From contig NZ_JANLNV010000080.1 in the NCBI RefSeq assembly GCF_025465935.1, forward strand, positions 154,258 through 218,257: 64,000 nucleotides of DNA, in the 5' to 3' direction. Of this stretch, positions 26,314-35,366 are shown one piece after another (position 1 is the stretch's first letter; each line of letters opens with the position of its first letter). A program made the translations under genes and the position numbers. Under the pieces are notes generated by a model that worked only from the letters and a program-made list of their open reading frames with translations, searched no databases and was not told where the DNA came from. This DNA is from Pseudomonas sp. 7P_10.2_Bac1 (GTDB lineage: Bacteria; Pseudomonadota; Gammaproteobacteria; Pseudomonadales; Pseudomonadaceae).

Positions 26314-27684
26314 ATGCAGCTCTCTTCGCTCACTGCGGTTTCCCCTGTTGACGGCCGCTACGCCGGCAAAACCCAGGCCCTGCGCCCAATTTTCAGCGAG
26401 TACGGCCTGATCCGCGCTCGCGTTCTGGTTGAAGTTCGCTGGCTCCAGCGCCTGGCTGCTCACGCTGCCATCCCTGAAGTACCCGCCTTCTCCACCGAAG
26501 CCAACGCCGTTCTGAACGAACTGGCCGAGAACTTCTCTCTGGAGCACGCCGAGCGTGTGAAAGAGATCGAGCGCACCACCAACCACGACGTAAAAGCCAT
26601 TGAGTACCTACTCAAGGAACAGGCTGCCAAGCTGCCTGAACTGGCCAAAGTCAGTGAATTCATCCACTTTGCCTGCACCAGCGAGGACATCAACAACCTG
26701 TCCCACGCCCTGATGCTGCGTGAAGGCCGTGATGATGTGATGCTACCGCTGATGCGCCAGACTGCCCAAGCCATCCGCGAGCTGGCCATCCGCTTCGCTG
26801 ACGTGCCGATGCTGTCGCGCACCCACGGCCAACCGGCTTCCCCAACCACGTTGGGCAAAGAGCTGGCCAACGTGGTTTACCGCCTTGAGCGTCAAATCGC
26901 CCAAGTCGCTGCAGTCCCGCTGCTGGGCAAGATCAACGGCGCTGTGGGCAACTACAACGCCCACCTGTCGGCCTACCCGCAGATCGACTGGGAAGCCAAC
27001 GCCCGCGCCTTCATCGAAGACGAACTGGGCCTGAGCTTCAACCCGTACACCACGCAAATCGAACCTCACGACTACATCGCCGAGCTGTTCGATGCTATTG
27101 CGCGCTTCAACACCATCCTCATCGACTTCGACCGCGATATCTGGGGCTACATCTCCCTGGGCTACTTCAAGCAGCGCACCATCGCTGGCGAAATCGGCTC
27201 CTCGACCATGCCGCACAAGGTCAACCCGATCGACTTCGAAAACTCCGAAGGCAACCTGGGTATCGCCAACGCCCTGTTCCAGCACCTGGCCAGCAAATTG
27301 CCAATCTCCCGCTGGCAGCGCGACCTGACCGACTCCACCGTGCTGCGCAACCTCGGTGTCGGCTTTGCCCACAGCGTGATCGCATACGAAGCCAGCCTCA
27401 AAGGCATCAGCAAGCTGGAGCTTAACGCACCAAAAATCGCCGCAGACCTGGACAACTGCTGGGAAGTCCTGGCCGAGCCGATCCAGACCGTGATGCGCCG
27501 CTACAACATTGAAAACCCGTACGAGAAGCTCAAGGAACTGACGCGTGGCAAGGGCATCAGCCCTGAAGCCCTGCAAACGTTCATCGACGGCCTTGAAATG
27601 CCGGAAGCGGCCAAGGCCGAGCTGAAGTTGCTGACGCCTGCCAACTACATTGGCAACGCGGTCGAGCAAGCCAAGCGCATCTGA
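26314..27684 (+). CDS. purB: Adenylosuccinate lyase
   Basis: The 456-residue enzyme catalyses two fumarate-releasing steps of purine synthesis. The fumarase/aspartase-superfamily signature GSSTMPHKVNPIDFENSEG carries the catalytic Ser loop. Other motifs are TSEDINNLSHALMLRE and RTHGQPASPTTLGKEL with the active-site His. ATG 26314 (MQLSSLTAVSPVDGRY) matches family N-termini. The in-frame extension to 26239 runs through the terminator and promoter. Confidence 0.98.
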   Translation: MQLSSLTAVSPVDGRYAGKTQALRPIFSEYGLIRARVLVEVRWLQRLAAHAAIPEVPAFSTEANAVLNELAENFSLEHAERVKEIERTTNHDVKAIEYLLKEQAAKLPELAKVSEFIHFACTSEDINNLSHALMLREGRDDVMLPLMRQTAQAIRELAIRFADVPMLSRTHGQPASPTTLGKELANVVYRLERQIAQVAAVPLLGKINGAVGNYNAHLSAYPQIDWEANARAFIEDELGLSFNPYTTQIEPHDYIAELFDAIARFNTILIDFDRDIWGYISLGYFKQRTIAGEIGSSTMPHKVNPIDFENSEGNLGIANALFQHLASKLPISRWQRDLTDSTVLRNLGVGFAHSVIAYEASLKGISKLELNAPKIAADLDNCWEVLAEPIQTVMRRYNIENPYEKLKELTRGKGISPEALQTFIDGLEMPEAAKAELKLLTPANYIGNAVEQAKRI

Positions 27685-27703
27685 CTGCTGCAATGACCTA
27701 TTA

Positions 27704-27729
27704 ACGCCCGGCCGTGCCGGGCGTTTTTA
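27704..27729 (+). terminator. Rho-independent terminator after purB
   Basis: The ACGCCCGGC/GCCGGGCGT stem has a short loop and is followed by TTTTTA. Confidence 0.9.
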
Positions 27730-27767
27730 TTCCCGATTACAAAGCGCATTTTTTCAATAGGTTACAC

Positions 27768-28934
27768 ATGAATCCTGATATTCCTCTTCAACTTTTGGGC
27801 GGCCTGACGGCGCGCGAATTCATGCGCGACTATTGGCAAAAAAAACCATTGCTGATCCGTCAGGCGATTCCTGACTTCGAAAGCCCGATCGATGCCGATG
27901 AACTGGCCGGCCTGGCCCTGGAAGAAGAAGTCGAATCACGCCTGATTATCGAACACGGCGAACGTCCATGGGAATTGCGCCGCGGCCCGTTTGAAGAAGA
28001 CGAATTCGGCAAACTGCCTGAGCGCGAGTGGACCTTACTGGTTCAAGCGGTTGACCAGTTCGTACCTGAAGTCGGTGAATTACTGGAAAACTTCCGCTTC
28101 CTGCCGAGCTGGCGCATCGATGATGTGATGATCAGCTATGCAGCCCCGGGCGGCAGCGTAGGCCCGCACTTTGACAACTACGACGTGTTTCTGCTTCAAG
28201 GGCATGGCAAGCGCCACTGGCAAATCGGCCAAATGTGCGACTCGCAAAGCCCGCTGCTGGAGCATGCCGACCTGCGCATTCTGGCTGATTTCCAGACAAC
28301 CGATGAGTGGACCCTGGAACCCGGCGACATGTTATACCTGCCGCCACGTCTGGCCCACTGCGGCGTAGCCGTGGATGACTGCCTGACCTACTCGGTAGGC
28401 TTCCGCGCACCCGGGGCTGCCGAAGTGCTGACCCACTTCACTGACTTCCTGAGCCAGTACCTGCCCGATGAAGAGCGCTACACCGATACCGACGCGCAGC
28501 CTGTCAGTGATCCGCACCAGATCCAGCACGACGCATTGGGTCGTCTGAAAAACCTGCTGACCGAGCACATGAGCGACGAACGCATGCTGCTGACCTGGTT
28601 CGGACAGTTCATGACCGAGCCACGCTATCCGGAACTCGTGGTCGGCCCCGAACTCGAAGAACAAGAGTTGATCGACAGCCTGGAACAGGGAGCCATCCTG
28701 ATCCGTAATCCAAGCGCACGCCTGGCCTGGTCTGAAGTGGACGAAGACCTTCTGCTCTTCGCCAGCGGCCAAAGCCGCCTGTTGCCAGGCAAACTGCGTG
28801 AGCTGCTGAAAATGATCTGTGCTGCTGACGCACTGCACAGTGACAACCTCGGCCCATGGTTGGCCGATGAAGACGCAAGCAACCTGCTCTTGGAGCTGGT
28901 TAAACAAGGAAGCCTGGGGTTTGCCGATGAATAA
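27768..28934 (+). CDS. roxA: Ribosomal protein uL16 arginine hydroxylase (cupin/JmjC, RoxA/YcfD-like)
   Basis: The 388-residue Fe(II)/2-oxoglutarate oxygenase has a JmjC/cupin-4 fold. The HxD metal motif is visible in GGSVGPHFDNYDVFLLQGHG near residue 129, and the distal His in LPPRLAHCGVAV near 190. An N-terminal REFMRDYWQKKPLLIRQA is typical. E. coli YcfD hydroxylates Arg81 of ribosomal protein L16. I infer the same target. ATG 27768 is chosen over an in-frame 27714 start that lies in the purB terminator. The last 8 bases overlap the GNAT gene. Confidence 0.9.
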   Translation: MNPDIPLQLLGGLTAREFMRDYWQKKPLLIRQAIPDFESPIDADELAGLALEEEVESRLIIEHGERPWELRRGPFEEDEFGKLPEREWTLLVQAVDQFVPEVGELLENFRFLPSWRIDDVMISYAAPGGSVGPHFDNYDVFLLQGHGKRHWQIGQMCDSQSPLLEHADLRILADFQTTDEWTLEPGDMLYLPPRLAHCGVAVDDCLTYSVGFRAPGAAEVLTHFTDFLSQYLPDEERYTDTDAQPVSDPHQIQHDALGRLKNLLTEHMSDERMLLTWFGQFMTEPRYPELVVGPELEEQELIDSLEQGAILIRNPSARLAWSEVDEDLLLFASGQSRLLPGKLRELLKMICAADALHSDNLGPWLADEDASNLLLELVKQGSLGFADE

Positions 28935-29358
28935 GATTCACGTACGTGTCGCCGACTGGCATAAGGACAACGCCGAACTTCGACGCATTCGTGAGGCGGT
29001 GTTTATTGCCGAACAACATGTTCCGCCCGAGCTTGAGTGGGACGCTGACGATTCAGATGCGGTACATTTCCTGGCTTACGAAGGCGACTTTCCCATTGGT
29101 ACCGCCCGCCTGTTGCCAGACGGTCATATCGGCCGTGTATCAGTCCTCAAGGATTGGCGCGGCCTGAAAGTCGGTGATGCCTTGATGCAGGCCACAATCA
29201 ACGAGGCTGAAAAACGCGGCCTGAAAGAACAAAAGCTCAGCGCGCAAGTGCACGCGACGCCGTTCTATGAGCGCCTGGGTTTTGAAGTCATCAGTGAGGA
29301 GTTCCTCGAAGCAGGCATTCCTCACGTTGATATGAAACGCAGTAGCAAAATTCTGTAG
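28927..29358 (+). CDS. GNAT-family N-acetyltransferase
   Basis: The 143-residue single-domain acetyltransferase has the CoA-binding loop RVSVLKDWRGLKVGDALMQ near residues 72-90 and a C-terminal ATPFYERLGFEVISEEF. It starts inside roxA (8-base overlap) and is probably translated from the same mRNA. Its substrate cannot be told. The stop codon TAG falls inside the opening CTGTAG of a REP palindrome, so the last codons may have been shaped by the repeat. Confidence 0.9.
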   Translation: MNKIHVRVADWHKDNAELRRIREAVFIAEQHVPPELEWDADDSDAVHFLAYEGDFPIGTARLLPDGHIGRVSVLKDWRGLKVGDALMQATINEAEKRGLKEQKLSAQVHATPFYERLGFEVISEEFLEAGIPHVDMKRSSKIL

Positions 29359-29445
29359 CCCCTGGCGCAGGCTGCGATAAGGGCCGCAGACCCTTTATAA
29401 CCGGGGTTGCTGCGCAACCTATCGCAGCCTGCGGCAACGACTACA
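29354..29445. repeat. REP palindrome pair, family B
   Basis: Two inverted arms are of a different family from the TGTAGGAGCGAGC copies. The left is CTGTAGCCCCTGGCGCAGGC and the right, reversed, is GTAGTCGTTGCCGCAGGC. The pair starts within the last two codons of the GNAT gene. Confidence 0.85.
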
Positions 29446-29460
29446 AACGCCTGCCACAAA

Positions 29461-29493
29461 ACGCCCTGCGATCTTCGGATCGCAGGGCGTTTT
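29461..29493 (+). terminator. Terminator with UUCG tetraloop
   Basis: A 13-bp perfect stem ACGCCCTGCGATC/GATCGCAGGGCGT is closed by TTCG and followed by TTTT. It ends the roxA-GNAT transcript. Confidence 0.88.
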
Positions 29494-29546
29494 GCTATCT
29501 GCCACACTCCGAACAGACCTTTACACGTATTTCGGAGATAACGGAC

Positions 29547-30290
29547 ATGTCCCCACGGGCTTTTATTGCCAGCCTGCTCTTGACCTTTAGCGTGAGCGCG
29601 CTCGCCGACACTCAGGTCATCACCCTGCAAAACCGAACCAGCGCCGAACTGCTACCGATTGCACAGAACTTTATCGGTAAAAACGGCAAAGTCAGCGCTT
29701 ATGGCAATCAGCTGATTGTCGAAGCAGCCCCCTCAAAAATTCAAAACCTGGAAAACCTCCTGGCCCAGCTCGATACGCCGGCCAAACGGCTATTGATCAC
29801 CGTCGACACTCGTGACAACGCCCTGCCCAACTCCAATTCAGACACCCGTGTGTACAGCACGGCCAGCCGAGAAGGAGGAGTTCAGCAAATACAGGCCACC
29901 GAAGGCGTGCCAGCGCAGATTCAGATCGGACAGAGCGTACCCCTCACCAGCACCCGGACTGACGGTTATGGCCGACTCTTCACACAGACCGAATACCGCG
30001 ATGTTACCCAAGGTTTTTTCGTCACTGCCAACGTCACAGGTGAAACGGTACACCTCGCGATCAGCACGCATCTGGACGCCATGAGCCAAGAGCAGCCAGA
30101 TGTAGTGAACGTTCAAAATGCCAACACACAAATCAGCGGACCACTGGGTCAATGGATCACCGTGGCAGGTAGCAGCAACCAGAACCAGACCGCAAATAAC
30201 GCTACAACCCTTACGTACTCTACTCAAGGTCGCAATGACCTGACGGTGCGGGTCAAAGTCGAAACACTCGACCAAAAGGCCCAAAACTGA
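29547..30290 (+). CDS. Secreted NolW-like (secretin N-domain) protein
   Basis: The 247-residue protein has a clear signal peptide (LLLTFSVSALA, cleavage before DTQV). Residues ~22-85 (VITLQNRTSAELLPIAQNFI, NQLIVEAAPSKIQNLENLLA) form a NolW/secretin N1-type domain. A beta-rich region of ~160 residues follows. No secretin pore domain is present and no type II or III secretion genes are near. It looks like a free-standing periplasmic protein with a secretin-like module. Family members are found in pseudomonads beside aceA. Function unknown. Confidence 0.75.
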   Translation: MSPRAFIASLLLTFSVSALADTQVITLQNRTSAELLPIAQNFIGKNGKVSAYGNQLIVEAAPSKIQNLENLLAQLDTPAKRLLITVDTRDNALPNSNSDTRVYSTASREGGVQQIQATEGVPAQIQIGQSVPLTSTRTDGYGRLFTQTEYRDVTQGFFVTANVTGETVHLAISTHLDAMSQEQPDVVNVQNANTQISGPLGQWITVAGSSNQNQTANNATTLTYSTQGRNDLTVRVKVETLDQKAQN

Positions 30291-30523
30291 CTGACGGGTC
30301 GTATTAGACCAAATATGTAGTGCGGAAAAAAAAGCACTACAAAGTGTTTGACGACACAAAAATGCAAAGGCATGATGGCCCCGCTCCCGCCAATCAGAGC
30401 CCCACCAACAGGCCCTGGACGCTCCATGGCGAGCAGCCATTCACGCACGTACTCAAACAAAATTGTTGTGTGCTGGTGGAGCAAAATTTTTCAACCCAGA
30501 CCTATGCGACGAGGTTTATCTCC

Positions 30524-31849
30524 ATGGCACTGACACGCGAACAGCAAATTGCAGCCCTTGAAAAAGACTGGGCCGAAAACCCACGCTGGAAAGGCGTGAA
30601 ACGCGATTACTCCGCTGCTGACGTGGTCCGCCTGCGTGGTTCGGTTCAACCCGAGCACACCTTTGCAAAAATGGGCGCCGACAAGCTGTGGAAACTGGTG
30701 ACACAGGGCGCACACCCGTCCTTCCGTCCTGAGAAAGATTTCGTCAACTGCATGGGCGCCCTGACCGGGGGCCAGGCAGTTCAACAGGTTAAAGCCGGTA
30801 TCCAGGCTATTTACCTGTCGGGTTGGCAAGTGGCAGCAGACAACAACTCTGCTGAATCCATGTACCCCGATCAGTCGCTGTACCCGGTGGACTCGGTTCC
30901 AACCGTGGTCAAGCGCATCAACAACTCGTTCCGCCGTGCTGACCAGATCCAGTGGAAATCCGGCAAGAACCCGGGCGATGCAGGCTACATCGACTACTTC
31001 GCTCCAATCGTGGCAGACGCTGAAGCCGGTTTCGGCGGCGTACTGAACGCATACGAGCTGATGAAAAACATGATCGAAGCAGGCGCCGCCGGCGTTCACT
31101 TCGAAGACCAACTGGCCTCAGTGAAAAAATGCGGCCACATGGGCGGCAAAGTATTGGTACCCACCCAGGAAGCCGTACAAAAGCTGACTGCAGCGCGCCT
31201 GGCAGCTGACGTGGCTGGCGTACCGACCATCATCCTGGCCCGTACCGACGCTAACGCCGCAGACCTGCTGACCTCTGACTGCGACCCGTACGACCAGCCG
31301 TTTGTATCGGGCGAACGCACTAAAGAAGGTTTCTACAAAGTGCGTGCCGGCCTGGACCAAGCCATTGCCCGCGGCCTGGCCTACGCTCCTTATGCCGATC
31401 TGATCTGGTGTGAAACCGCCAAACCAGATCTGGACGAAGCTCGCCGCTTTGCCGAAGCGATCAAAAAGGAATACCCGGACCAACTGCTGTCTTACAACTG
31501 CTCGCCTTCTTTCAACTGGAAGAAAAACCTGGACGACGCAACCATTGCCAAGTTCCAGCGCGAACTGTCAGCCATGGGCTACAAACACCAGTTCATCACC
31601 CTGGCAGGCATTCACAACATGTGGCACAGCATGTTCAACCTGGCGCACGACTATGCCCGCAACGACATGACTGCCTACGTGAAGCTGCAAGAGCAGGAAT
31701 TTGCTGACGCAGAAAAAGGCTACACCTTCGTGGCACACCAACAAGAAGTGGGCACCGGCTACTTCGACGACATGACCACCGTTATCCAGGGTGGCTCTTC
31801 ATCGGTAACCGCCCTGACCGGCTCGACCGAAGAAGAACAGTTCCACTGA
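30524..31849 (+). CDS. aceA: Isocitrate lyase
   Basis: Isocitrate lyase splits isocitrate into succinate and glyoxylate, opening the glyoxylate shunt. The 441-residue protein has the catalytic KKCGHMGGKVLVPT motif, with the nucleophilic Cys near residue 203. Metal-binding stretches VADAEAGFGG and VHFEDQ are present, and ILARTDANAADLL follows. ATG 30524 has GAGG 9 bases upstream and gives the compact form. The frame is open to 30320 but that part does not resemble the family. The enzyme competes with Idh, encoded 7 kb away. Confidence 0.97.
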   Translation: MALTREQQIAALEKDWAENPRWKGVKRDYSAADVVRLRGSVQPEHTFAKMGADKLWKLVTQGAHPSFRPEKDFVNCMGALTGGQAVQQVKAGIQAIYLSGWQVAADNNSAESMYPDQSLYPVDSVPTVVKRINNSFRRADQIQWKSGKNPGDAGYIDYFAPIVADAEAGFGGVLNAYELMKNMIEAGAAGVHFEDQLASVKKCGHMGGKVLVPTQEAVQKLTAARLAADVAGVPTIILARTDANAADLLTSDCDPYDQPFVSGERTKEGFYKVRAGLDQAIARGLAYAPYADLIWCETAKPDLDEARRFAEAIKKEYPDQLLSYNCSPSFNWKKNLDDATIAKFQRELSAMGYKHQFITLAGIHNMWHSMFNLAHDYARNDMTAYVKLQEQEFADAEKGYTFVAHQQEVGTGYFDDMTTVIQGGSSSVTALTGSTEEEQFH

Positions 31850-31870
31850 TAGCTGCTCCTCAGTGATTGG

Positions 31871-31898
31871 CGCCCCGACTGGTTCGGGGCGTTTTTTT
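31871..31898 (+). terminator. Rho-independent terminator after aceA
   Basis: The CGCCCC/GGGGCG stem with a 9-base loop is followed by seven Ts. Confidence 0.92.
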
Positions 31899-31914
31899 GT
31901 GTGCCCGAACAACC

Positions 31915-31984
31915 CTGTAGGAGCGAGCTTGTCTCGCGATCTTTTGATCTTTTAAAAGATCGCGAGGCAAGCTCGCTCCTACAG
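31915..31984. repeat. REP palindrome pair, family A
   Basis: Complete inverted pair CTGTAGGAGCGAGCTTGTCTCG to CGAGGCAAGCTCGCTCCTACAG. It lies between aceA and the nuo operon. Confidence 0.95.
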
Positions 31985-32406
31985 AGGGTGAGCATTCACC
32001 AAAACCCTGACCTGGATCCATAAACTGAAACCCGAAACAGGTTACAAAACCAAGTTCTAAACTTGCCAATTGCGTCTATATAAGCCAAGTTCAACAGGTT
32101 GACTGCACCGCGTCACAATAGCGCAGCTTTTAAACGATATTAATTATCATTTAGAGTTGCTTTTGTTGATTACCTGAACGGTAAAACATAATCACTGAAA
32201 CACGCTGTAATCCACGTAACACAAGGCCTGCGTAGACTTTGGGGAGTGCCATACCACTAAAGGATTGAATTTATTCATCTTAGAAAATTTACTTGCTGGG
32301 TGTTTAGCCATAAAATCCCGGCAATCAATAGCGCTGCGACATATCGTCACTGCTTTATTACCTTTTCAAGCTCAGAGACCTTTGCTCTCTGTTAAGGATT
32401 TCCAGC
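31985..32406 (+). promoter_or_regulatory. AT-rich upstream region of the nuo operon
   Basis: No gene is visible in these 422 bases. They are far more AT-rich than the flanks, as expected of a strong promoter region. TTGATT (32166-32171), 17 bases, then TAATCA (32189-32194) is the best sigma-70-like pair, and CATAAT overlaps the latter. TTGATTACCTGAAC looks like half of an Anr/Fnr box, but the second half does not match. The sequence before nuoA reads TTAAGGATTTCCAGC, with AAGGA as ribosome-binding site. Confidence 0.4.
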
Positions 32407-32820
32407 ATGCCCGAAGCGACAGGACTCATAGCCCACAACTGGGGCTTTGCCATTTTCCTTCTCGGCGTTGTCGGCCTCTGTGCCTTCATGCTCGGCGTCT
32501 CCAGCCTCCTTGGGTCAAAAGCCTGGGGCCGCAGCAAAAACGAACCGTTCGAATCCGGCATGCTGCCTACCGGTGGCGCCCGCTTGCGGCTCTCGGCAAA
32601 ATTCTATCTGGTCGCGATGCTGTTCGTGATCTTCGATATCGAAGCCCTCTTTCTCTTTGCATGGTCTGTGTCTGTTCGCGAAAGCGGCTGGACCGGATTC
32701 GTCGAAGCTCTCGTTTTCATAGCAATTCTGTTGGCAGGCCTTGTCTACCTATTTCGGGTGGGTGCTCTTGATTGGGCACCAGAAGCTCGTCGTAAGCGGC
32801 AGGCCAAGCTGAAACAATGA
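32407..32820 (+). CDS. nuoA: NADH-quinone oxidoreductase subunit A
   Basis: This is a 137-residue membrane subunit of complex I with three hydrophobic helices. The family stretch KNEPFESGMLPTGGARLRLS lies in the loop after helix 1, and FVIFDIEALFLFAW in helix 2. It is first in the 13-gene nuo operon. nuoB follows 10 bases after its stop. Confidence 0.97.
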   Translation: MPEATGLIAHNWGFAIFLLGVVGLCAFMLGVSSLLGSKAWGRSKNEPFESGMLPTGGARLRLSAKFYLVAMLFVIFDIEALFLFAWSVSVRESGWTGFVEALVFIAILLAGLVYLFRVGALDWAPEARRKRQAKLKQ

Positions 32821-32830
32821 GGCTTTGGCA

Positions 32831-33505
32831 ATGCAATACGAACTCACCAGGATCGACCCGGATGCTCCTAACGAGCAATACCCAATCGGCAAACGGGAAA
32901 CCGTTGCCGATCCGTTAGAAGATCAAGTCCACAAAAACATCTTCATGGGCAAGCTTGAAGACGTGCTGAGCAATACCGTCAACTGGGGGCGTAAAAACTC
33001 CCTGTGGCCGTATAACTTCGGCCTGTCCTGCTGCTACGTGGAGATGACCACCGCCTTCACGGCGCCCCACGATATCGCGCGCTTCGGTGCCGAAGTAATC
33101 CGGGCATCGCCGCGTCAGGCGGATTTCATGGTTATTGCCGGTACCTGCTTCATCAAGATGGCGCCGATCATTCAGCGTCTCTATGAGCAAATGCTTGAGC
33201 CTAAATGGGTTATCTCCATGGGTTCTTGCGCCAACTCCGGTGGCATGTACGACATCTACTCCGTGGTTCAAGGGGTCGACAAGTTCCTGCCCGTGGACGT
33301 TTACGTGCCAGGCTGCCCACCCCGCCCAGAGGCTTTCCTGCAGGGCTTGATGCTCTTGCAAGAGTCGATTGGCCAGGAGCGTCGCCCACTTTCCTGGGTT
33401 GTCGGTGAACAAGGCGTGTACCGCGCCGAGATGCCGTCCCAAAAGGAACAGCGCCGCGAACAGCGTATTCAGGTCACTAACCTGCGCAGCCCCGACGAAG
33501 TCTGA
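32831..33505 (+). CDS. nuoB: NADH-quinone oxidoreductase subunit B
   Basis: The 224-residue peripheral-arm subunit carries cluster N2, the last Fe-S centre before quinone. The tandem cysteines are in GLSCCYVEMT near residue 62, with further ligands in GTCFIKMAP and VYVPGCPPRPEAF. ATG 32831 follows GAGG at the end of nuoA. A TTG two codons upstream is less likely. Confidence 0.97.
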   Translation: MQYELTRIDPDAPNEQYPIGKRETVADPLEDQVHKNIFMGKLEDVLSNTVNWGRKNSLWPYNFGLSCCYVEMTTAFTAPHDIARFGAEVIRASPRQADFMVIAGTCFIKMAPIIQRLYEQMLEPKWVISMGSCANSGGMYDIYSVVQGVDKFLPVDVYVPGCPPRPEAFLQGLMLLQESIGQERRPLSWVVGEQGVYRAEMPSQKEQRREQRIQVTNLRSPDEV

Positions 33506-33579
33506 TCCAGCGCCGTTTCTTTATATAGAACGAATCACTGGCTTCATTCTTTACGTTGACCGAAAGCGATAAAAAAACC

Positions 33580-35364
33580 ATGACTACAGGCTCCGCTCTG
33601 TACATCCCGCCTTATAAGGCTGACGACCAAGATGTGGTTGTCGAACTCAACACCCGTTTTGGCCCTGAGGCGTTCACCGCCCAAGCCACACGCACCGGCA
33701 TGCCGGTGCTTTGGGTTTCCCGCGCAAAACTGGTTGAAGTCCTCACCTTCCTGCGCAACGTGTCAAAACCGTACGTCATGCTCTATGACCTGCATGGTGT
33801 GGACGAACGTCTGCGTACCAAGCGTCAGGGCCTGCCCTCCGGTGCCGACTTCACAGTCTTCTACCACTTGATGTCACTTGAGCGTAACAGCGACGTGATG
33901 ATCAAGGTGGCCCTGTCCGAAAGCGATCTGAGCCTGCCGACCGTTACCGGTATCTGGCCGAACGCCAGCTGGTACGAACGTGAAGTCTGGGACATGTTCG
34001 GTATCGACTTCAAAGGCCATCCGCACCTGTCGCGCATCATGATGCCGCCAACGTGGGAAGGTCACCCGCTGCGCAAGGACTTCCCGGCGCGCGCCACTGA
34101 ATTCGATCCGTACAGCCTGACATTGGCCAAGGTTCAGCTGGAAGAAGAAGCCGCACGCTTCCGCCCTGAAGACTGGGGCATGAAGCGTTCGGGTGAAAAC
34201 GAGGACTACATGTTCCTCAACCTGGGCCCGAACCACCCTTCTGCTCACGGTGCTTTCCGTATCATCCTGCAACTGGACGGCGAAGAGATCGTCGACTGCG
34301 TGCCGGACATCGGCTACCACCACCGCGGTGCCGAGAAAATGGCCGAGCGCCAGTCCTGGCACAGCTTCATCCCGTACACCGACCGTATCGACTACCTCGG
34401 CGGCGTGATGAACAACCTGCCGTACGTGCTGTCGGTCGAGAAACTCGCCGGCATCAAGGTACCGGATCGGGTCGACACCATCCGCATCATGATGGCCGAG
34501 TTCTTCCGTATCACCAGCCACCTGCTGTTCCTGGGGACCTACATCCAGGACGTGGGCGCCATGACTCCGGTGTTCTTCACCTTCACCGACCGTCAGCGCG
34601 CCTATAAAGTGATCGAAGCCATCACCGGTTTCCGTCTGCACCCGGCCTGGTACCGCATCGGCGGCGTTGCCCACGACCTGCCAAATGGCTGGGAGCGTCT
34701 GGTCAAGGAATTCGTCGAGTGGATGCCAAAGCGTCTGGACGAATACCAAAAAGCTGCCCTGGACAACAGCATCCTGCGTGGTCGTACCATCGGCGTCGCC
34801 CAGTACAACACCAAAGAAGCCCTGGAATGGGGCGTTACCGGTGCTGGCCTGCGCTCCACCGGCTGCGACTTCGACCTGCGTAAAGCGCGCCCATACTCGG
34901 GCTACGAGAACTTCGAGTTCGAAGTCCCGCTGGCGGCCAATGGCGATGCCTACGACCGCTGCATCGTGCGCGTCGAAGAAATGCGTCAGAGCCTGCGCAT
35001 CATCGAGCAGTGCATGCGCAACATGCCAGCCGGCCCGTACAAGGCGGATCACCCGCTGACCACGCCGCCGCCTAAAGAGCGCACGCTGCAGCACATCGAG
35101 ACCTTGATCACGCACTTCCTGCAAGTTTCGTGGGGCCCGGTCATGCCGGCCAACGAGTCTTTCCAGATGATCGAAGCGACCAAGGGCATCAACAGTTACT
35201 ACCTGACGAGCGACGGCGGCACCATGAGCTACCGCACCCGGATTCGTACTCCAAGCTTCGCCCATTTGCAGCAGATCCCTTCGGTGATCAAAGGTGAAAT
35301 GGTCGCGGACTTGATTGCGTACCTGGGGAGTATCGATTTCGTTATGGCCGACGTGGACCGCTAA
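33580..35364 (+). CDS. nuoC: NADH-quinone oxidoreductase fused subunit C/D
   Basis: The 594-residue NuoCD fusion is typical of gammaproteobacteria. Residues ~1-185 are the 30-kDa C part (WYEREVWDMFGIDFKGHPHL). The rest is the 49-kDa D part, with NLGPNHPSAHGAFRI and GYHHRGAEKMAERQ forming the quinone site with NuoB. ATG 33580 gives the family N-terminus. The in-frame TTG 33556 is not needed. The 74-base gap after nuoB is the longest in the first half of the operon. Confidence 0.97.
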   Translation: MTTGSALYIPPYKADDQDVVVELNTRFGPEAFTAQATRTGMPVLWVSRAKLVEVLTFLRNVSKPYVMLYDLHGVDERLRTKRQGLPSGADFTVFYHLMSLERNSDVMIKVALSESDLSLPTVTGIWPNASWYEREVWDMFGIDFKGHPHLSRIMMPPTWEGHPLRKDFPARATEFDPYSLTLAKVQLEEEAARFRPEDWGMKRSGENEDYMFLNLGPNHPSAHGAFRIILQLDGEEIVDCVPDIGYHHRGAEKMAERQSWHSFIPYTDRIDYLGGVMNNLPYVLSVEKLAGIKVPDRVDTIRIMMAEFFRITSHLLFLGTYIQDVGAMTPVFFTFTDRQRAYKVIEAITGFRLHPAWYRIGGVAHDLPNGWERLVKEFVEWMPKRLDEYQKAALDNSILRGRTIGVAQYNTKEALEWGVTGAGLRSTGCDFDLRKARPYSGYENFEFEVPLAANGDAYDRCIVRVEEMRQSLRIIEQCMRNMPAGPYKADHPLTTPPPKERTLQHIETLITHFLQVSWGPVMPANESFQMIEATKGINSYYLTSDGGTMSYRTRIRTPSFAHLQQIPSVIKGEMVADLIAYLGSIDFVMADVDR

Positions 35365-35366
35365 GC

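Noticed and set aside
30320..30523. 68-codon N-terminal extension of aceA
   Set aside because: It lacks a ribosome-binding site and has non-coding-like composition, and the family start MALTREQQ at 30524 has a good site.
32160..32200. Anr/Fnr box in front of nuoA
   Set aside because: Only the TTGAT half matches; the second half reads TGAAC, not ATCAA.
31985..32406. Hidden small gene before nuoA
   Set aside because: Frames here are short, AT-rich and lack ribosome-binding sites. The 168-codon frame from 32265 is out of frame with, and mostly inside, nuoA.
33874..35265. 463-codon frame opposite nuoCD, and similar long frames opposite nuoG, nuoL, nuoM and nuoN
   Set aside because: They mirror well-conserved complex I genes and show no family resemblance.
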